From: Amycolatopsis australiensis
GTDB lineage: Bacteria; Actinomycetota; Actinomycetes; Mycobacteriales; Pseudonocardiaceae
Direction of reading: 5' to 3'
Length of the DNA stretch: 64,000 nt
Assembly (NCBI RefSeq): GCF_900119165.1
Contig: NZ_FPJG01000006.1
Location: 1,860,001 to 1,924,000 of the forward strand
Position 1 is the stretch's first letter; each line of letters opens with the position of its first letter. The position numbers and the translations under genes are program-made. Below the pieces are notes generated by a model. That model was not told where the DNA came from. It saw only the letters and a list, made by a program, of their open reading frames with translations, and did not search any database. Positions 60,821 to 64,000 of the stretch are shown here, one piece after another.

Positions 60821-62038
60821 ATGGCGAAGGCAATTGTCGGGGGCTATGTCGTCCCCATCGACGGTGAACCCATCGACGGCGGCACGGTTCTCATCGACGG
60901 CGGCAAGATCGTCGCCGTCGGGACCGAGGCCGACGTCGACATCCCGGAGGACGCCGAACTCGTCGACGCGGCCGGCACCTGGGTGCTGCCCGGCTTCATC
61001 GACGCCCACGCGCACCTCGGCGTCCACGAGGACGGCGAAGGCTGGGCCGGCAACGACACCAACGAGATGACCGACCCGAACGGCGCCCGCTTCCGCGCCG
61101 TCGACGGCATCGACCCGTACGAGCCCGGCTTCGACGACGCGCTGGCCGGCGGCGTCACCAGCGTCGTCATCAAGCCGGGGTCCGGCAACCCGATCGGCGG
61201 CCAGACCATCGGCGTCAAGACCTGGGGCCGCAGCATCCTCGACATGACGTTCGCCGAGCAGGTCAGCGTGAAGAGCGCGCTCGGCGAGAACCCGAAGCGC
61301 GTGTACGGCGACAAGAAGCAGACGCCGTCGACGCGGCTCGGCGTCGCGGCCATCCTGCGCGAGGCCTTCACCAAGGCCCGCAACTACCAGGCGAAGCGCG
61401 CGCACGCGGAGTCCGAGGGCAAGCCGCACGAGGTCGACCTGACGCTGGAGACGCTGTCGAAGGTCCTCGACGGCGAGCTGTACTGGGACCAGCACGTCCA
61501 CCGCGCCGACGACATCGTGACGGCGCTGCGGCTGGCCGACGAGTTCGGCTACAAGCTCGTCATCAACCACGGCACCGAGGGCCACCTGATCGCCGACCTG
61601 CTCGCCGAGCGCCAGGTGCCGGTCATCCTCGGGCCGCTGTTCACCACGAAGTCCAAGGTCGAGCTGCGCAACCGGACGCTGCGCTCGGCCGGCATCCTGG
61701 CCCGGGCCGGCGTCAAGATCGCGATCACGACGGACCACCCGGTGATCCCGATCAACTTCCTGGTGTACCAGGCGGCCCTGGCGGTGAAGGACGGTCTCGA
61801 CCCGGCGACCGCCCTGCGCGCGCTGACCGTCAACCCGGCGTCGATGCTGGGCCTGGACGAGCGGATCGGGTCGCTGAAGCCGGGCCTGGACGCCGACGTC
61901 GTGCTGTGGTCGGGCGATCCGCTCGACGTGATGAACCGCGCGCTGCGGGTGTTCGTCCGGGGTGACGAGGTCTACCACTTCGACGAGTCGCTGGGCGAGG
62001 GCGTGGCCAAGGACCGCCGCTACCGCGAAGCCCGCTGA
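60821..62038 (+). CDS. Amidohydrolase, imidazolonepropionase-like
   Basis: A 405-residue cytoplasmic amidohydrolase. The metal motif is DAHAHLGVHEDGEGW, further ligands lie in WDQHVHRADD, VINHGTEGHLIADL and the catalytic Asp in ITTDHPVIPIN. The composite beta-sandwich is formed by the first 55 and last 60 residues (GSLKPGLDADVVLWSGDPL). It resembles the dipeptidase/imidazolonepropionase-like group; the substrate is unknown. TAGCGT (60807-60812) 8 bases before the ATG suggests a leaderless transcript. It is closed by a perfect 15-base-pair hairpin. Confidence 0.92.
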   Translation: MAKAIVGGYVVPIDGEPIDGGTVLIDGGKIVAVGTEADVDIPEDAELVDAAGTWVLPGFIDAHAHLGVHEDGEGWAGNDTNEMTDPNGARFRAVDGIDPYEPGFDDALAGGVTSVVIKPGSGNPIGGQTIGVKTWGRSILDMTFAEQVSVKSALGENPKRVYGDKKQTPSTRLGVAAILREAFTKARNYQAKRAHAESEGKPHEVDLTLETLSKVLDGELYWDQHVHRADDIVTALRLADEFGYKLVINHGTEGHLIADLLAERQVPVILGPLFTTKSKVELRNRTLRSAGILARAGVKIAITTDHPVIPINFLVYQAALAVKDGLDPATALRALTVNPASMLGLDERIGSLKPGLDADVVLWSGDPLDVMNRALRVFVRGDEVYHFDESLGEGVAKDRRYREAR

Positions 62039-62042
62039 GTTT

Positions 62043-62085
62043 CGGGTGGCACGCCGGTGACCGGGCGGTTCCGGCGTGCCACCCG
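62043..62085. terminator. Bidirectional hairpin terminator
   Basis: CGGGTGGCACGCCGG (62043-62057) and CCGGCGTGCCACCCG (62071-62085) are perfect complements with a 13-base loop. It lies between the convergent amidohydrolase and Uma2-family stops. Confidence 0.85.
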
Positions 62086-62090
62086 TCTGT

Positions 62091-62645
62091 TCAGGGCCGC
62101 AGCGTGCCGAGGTCGAGCTCGACCGGGAACGGGACGTCGGTGGTGAAGGTGCCGGTGACCGCCGGGGCGTCCCGGTAGCCCGAAGTGCCGGCCTGGTGGC
62201 AGGCGACCAGCGAGACCGGCTCGCCGAGGTCGACGATCCAGTAGTGCGGGATGCCCGCGTCGGCGTACTCGTCGTGCTTCACCCGGTAGTCGGTGCGCTT
62301 CGAGCCCGGCGACACGATCTCCGCCACCAGGACGACGTCGTCGGCCCGCAGCAGGCCGTCCGCGCGGCCGATCGCGGCCCGCTCGAAGACCATCAGGTCC
62401 GGCCGGCGGACGAAGCCGGGTTCTCCGGGCGGCGCCAGCCGCAGGTCCAGGTCGGTGTGGAGGACGAACGCGAGCCCGAGCGGCAGCTGCCGTTCGAGCC
62501 GGCCGGCCAGCAGGCACGCGGCCAGGTCGTGCGTCCGCCCGGAGCCGGGCGACGTCACGACGCGGCCCTCCATCAGCTCGGTGAAACCGAAGTCGGTGGC
62601 GCCGAGCGCGGCGTACTCCTCGGTGGTCAGCAGGTGACCGGGCAT
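62091..62645 (-). CDS. Uma2-family (DUF820) PD-(D/E)XK protein
   Basis: A 184-residue protein of the Uma2 family, which has a restriction-endonuclease-like fold but no firmly established biological role. Conserved positions are the N-terminal LTTEEYAAL and ELMEGRVV, the catalytic-like RRPDLMVF and VAEIVSPGSKRTDYRVK (D...E-x-V-x-x-x-S-x-x-x-D-x-x-x-K), and PHYWIVDL. Such genes occur in many copies in actinobacteria and cyanobacteria. It is a single gene with ATG 62645, converging on the amidohydrolase. Confidence 0.92.
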   Translation of the reverse strand: MPGHLLTTEEYAALGATDFGFTELMEGRVVTSPGSGRTHDLAACLLAGRLERQLPLGLAFVLHTDLDLRLAPPGEPGFVRRPDLMVFERAAIGRADGLLRADDVVLVAEIVSPGSKRTDYRVKHDEYADAGIPHYWIVDLGEPVSLVACHQAGTSGYRDAPAVTGTFTTDVPFPVELDLGTLRP

Positions 62646-62694
62646 CCAGCCACCGTATCCGTCACATGCGGGGGACAGCCCTCGCTCGACCGGG

Positions 62695-63831
62695 TTACGC
62701 CTGCTTCAGCTCGCGCGCGATGACCAGCCGCTGGATCTGGTTCGTGCCTTCGAAGATCTGCGGCACCTTCGCCTCCCGCAGGTACCGCTCCACCGGGAAG
62801 TCCCGCGTGTAGCCGGCCCCGCCGAGGACCTGGACCGCGTCCGTCGTCACCTTCATCGCCCCGTCGGTCGCCACCAGCTTCGCGATCGACGCCTGGCGCT
62901 GGAACGGCAGCCCGCGGTCGCGGCGGCGGGCGGCGTCCAGGTACATCGCCCGGGACGTCTCGACCGTCGCGGCCATGTCGGCGAGGAGGAATTCGATGCC
63001 CTGGAAGTCGATGATCGGGCGGCCGAACTGCGACCGGCCCTTCGCGTACGCCACGGCTTCGTCCAGCGCGGCCTGCGCGAGGCCGACCGCGCACGCCGCG
63101 ATCCCGAGCCGGCCGGAGCTCAGCGACGACAGCGCGATGCGCAGTCCCGCTCCGGGCTCGCCCAGCCGCCGGGCCGCCGGGACCCGAGCGTTCTCGAAGA
63201 CGACCTGGGCCGTCGGCGAGCCGGTGAGGCCCATCTTGCGCTCCCGGGGAGCTGCCGAAAGACCCTCCGTGGCGCCGTCCACCAGCAGGCACGAGATCTC
63301 CTGCTCGCCCGTGCGCACCATCGTCGTGTAGAAGTCCGCGACACCCGCGTGCGTGATCCACGCCTTGGTGCCGTTCACGACGTAGTCCGCGCCATCCAGC
63401 CGCGCGCGCGTCGAGAGGGCGGCCGCGTCCGAGCCCGCGTGGGTCTCCGAGAGGGCGTACGCGCCCAGCAGGTCGCCTTCGAGCATGTCCGGCAGCCACT
63501 GGTCACGCTGCTCGTCCGTGCCGTACTGCGCGAGCGCGTAGCAGGACATCGTGTGCACGGACAGGCCGACGCCGACCGTCATCCACGCCGTCGCGATCTC
63601 CTCGAGGACCTGCAGGTAGACCTCGTACGGCACGTCGCCGCCGCCCCAGCGCTCCGGGTACGGCAGGCCCAGCAGCCCGGACTTGCCGAGCAGGCGGAAC
63701 TGCTCGCGCGGGAACTGCTCGGCTTCCTCGGCGGCCGATGCTCGCGGCGCCAGCTCGTCCCGGGCGATCTCCCTGGCCAGCGCGACCAGGTCCGCGGCGT
63801 CGGAATCGGGCAGCAGGCGTTCGGCGGGCAT
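62695..63831 (-). CDS. Acyl-CoA dehydrogenase
   Basis: A 378-residue FAD-dependent acyl-CoA dehydrogenase that introduces a trans-2 double bond in an acyl-CoA. The FAD/substrate motif is [19 protein letters not shown], the second signature [20 protein letters not shown], and the catalytic base E361 lies in [19 protein letters not shown]. This is the short/medium-chain or branched-chain type; the exact substrate is not clear. The N-terminus [18 protein letters not shown] is normal. It is divergent from a TetR gene, with repeats of GTACT between them, so it is probably under that regulator. Confidence 0.94.
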   Translation of the reverse strand: MPAERLLPDSDAADLVALAREIARDELAPRASAAEEAEQFPREQFRLLGKSGLLGLPYPERWGGGDVPYEVYLQVLEEIATAWMTVGVGLSVHTMSCYALAQYGTDEQRDQWLPDMLEGDLLGAYALSETHAGSDAAALSTRARLDGADYVVNGTKAWITHAGVADFYTTMVRTGEQEISCLLVDGATEGLSAAPRERKMGLTGSPTAQVVFENARVPAARRLGEPGAGLRIALSSLSSGRLGIAACAVGLAQAALDEAVAYAKGRSQFGRPIIDFQGIEFLLADMAATVETSRAMYLDAARRRDRGLPFQRQASIAKLVATDGAMKVTTDAVQVLGGAGYTRDFPVERYLREAKVPQIFEGTNQIQRLVIARELKQA

Positions 63832-63848
63832 CTTTGTCCTCCAAAGCG

Positions 63849-63898
63849 GTACTGGAAACAGTACTCTGGGCTCGACTAGAGTACAGTATCGAGTACTG
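63849..63898. promoter_or_regulatory. GTACT inverted repeats between acyl-CoA dehydrogenase and TetR
   Basis: GTACTG-gaaa-CAGTAC (63849-63864) is a perfect inverted repeat, and CAGTA-N5-TACTG (63884-63898) is a second one. The centres are about 35 bases apart. They occupy most of the 100-base divergent promoter region and are good candidates for the TetR operator. Confidence 0.6.
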
Positions 63899-63931
63899 GG
63901 ATGGCGCGGAAACGTAGGAGATAGTGAGCCG

Positions 63932-64000
63932 ATGCGTCCCGAACCCCGCCGACGGCCGACCGCGCGCCAGCGCGCCCTGCTCGCCGACCTGGAGGCGCTC
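63932..64000 (+). CDS. TetR-family regulator, N-terminus only
   Basis: The window ends 23 codons into this gene ([20 protein letters not shown]). The basic start followed by an [12 protein letters not shown] helix is how many TetR-family repressors begin, before the helix-turn-helix. TAGGAG (63915-63920) precedes the ATG by 11 bases. Its position divergent from an acyl-CoA dehydrogenase suggests a fatty-acid or branched-chain catabolism regulator. The family call is provisional because the DNA-binding part is not visible. Confidence 0.65.
   Translation, partial: MRPEPRRRPTARQRALLADLEAL

Overview
The window is very GC-rich, densely coding DNA with frequent GTG and TTG starts, four-base start/stop overlaps and many apparently leaderless promoters. 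It is chromosomal DNA of an actinobacterium, most likely a Pseudonocardiaceae member such as Amycolatopsis. That guess rests on gene order resembling Mycobacterium (recalled from memory), a GlnR/DmdR style of regulatory site, and an AAGGC-type interspersed palindrome at 54381-54471. I see no rRNA, tRNA, CRISPR array, insertion sequence, phage gene or integrase.

Layout. 1-4058: the end of an acyl-CoA synthetase, a TetR/R2lox operon, a HAD phosphatase, a small membrane protein and a long cold-shock protein. 4065-14274: a DUF2771 lipoprotein with an MFS transporter, a glutamine cyclotransferase lipoprotein, a DUF3027 protein with a repetitive acidic tail overlapping a large GHKL (sacsin/Hsp90-type) ATPase, a DUF2530 protein, an NCS2 purine permease and an exported protein. 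14379-20617: MarR plus MFS, a badly decayed exported-protein gene behind an intact iron box, NAT, SOD, and heme oxygenase with its TetR. 20642-26512: a GCS2-type ligase, a TrmH-type methyltransferase, membrane proteins, a YjbR protein and SepH. 26702-32139: an OmpR-type two-component system facing a lipoprotein/adaptor/MacB-like ABC operon. 32389-38804: an exported amidohydrolase, a GT87 mannosyltransferase-like protein, SerC, small proteins and a serine hydrolase. 38850-45148: a DrrAB-like ABC transporter co-transcribed with a LuxR-type two-component system, a hydrolase/TetR operon and citrate synthase 2. 45439-49809: urease ureABCFGD. 49858-54376: a secreted lipase, TetR, an NCS1 permease with a Cys-rich tail, and PdxH. 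54529-64000: MFS, lipoproteins, a TetR/metallo-hydrolase operon with one frameshifted copy, aldose epimerase with a GNAT remnant, amidohydrolase, Uma2, and divergent acyl-CoA dehydrogenase and TetR.

A backbone (cold-shock protein, DUF2771, MFS, DUF3027, DUF2530, MarR, TrmH, DUF2537, SepH, serC, citrate synthase 2) occurs in the order I recall for M. tuberculosis Rv0871-Rv0889c. The other genes look inserted into it. The likely functional groups are nitrogen supply (urease, NCS1 permease, possible GlnR boxes), iron and heme handling (heme oxygenase, iron box), envelope-stress efflux (two TCS/ABC clusters) and TetR-controlled catabolic or detoxification operons. Nothing here is a proven new system. 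The best candidates for something undescribed are the DUF3027/GHKL pair, the lipoprotein with two CMREHG motifs next to the ABC exporter, and the NCS1 permease with an eight-cysteine tail.
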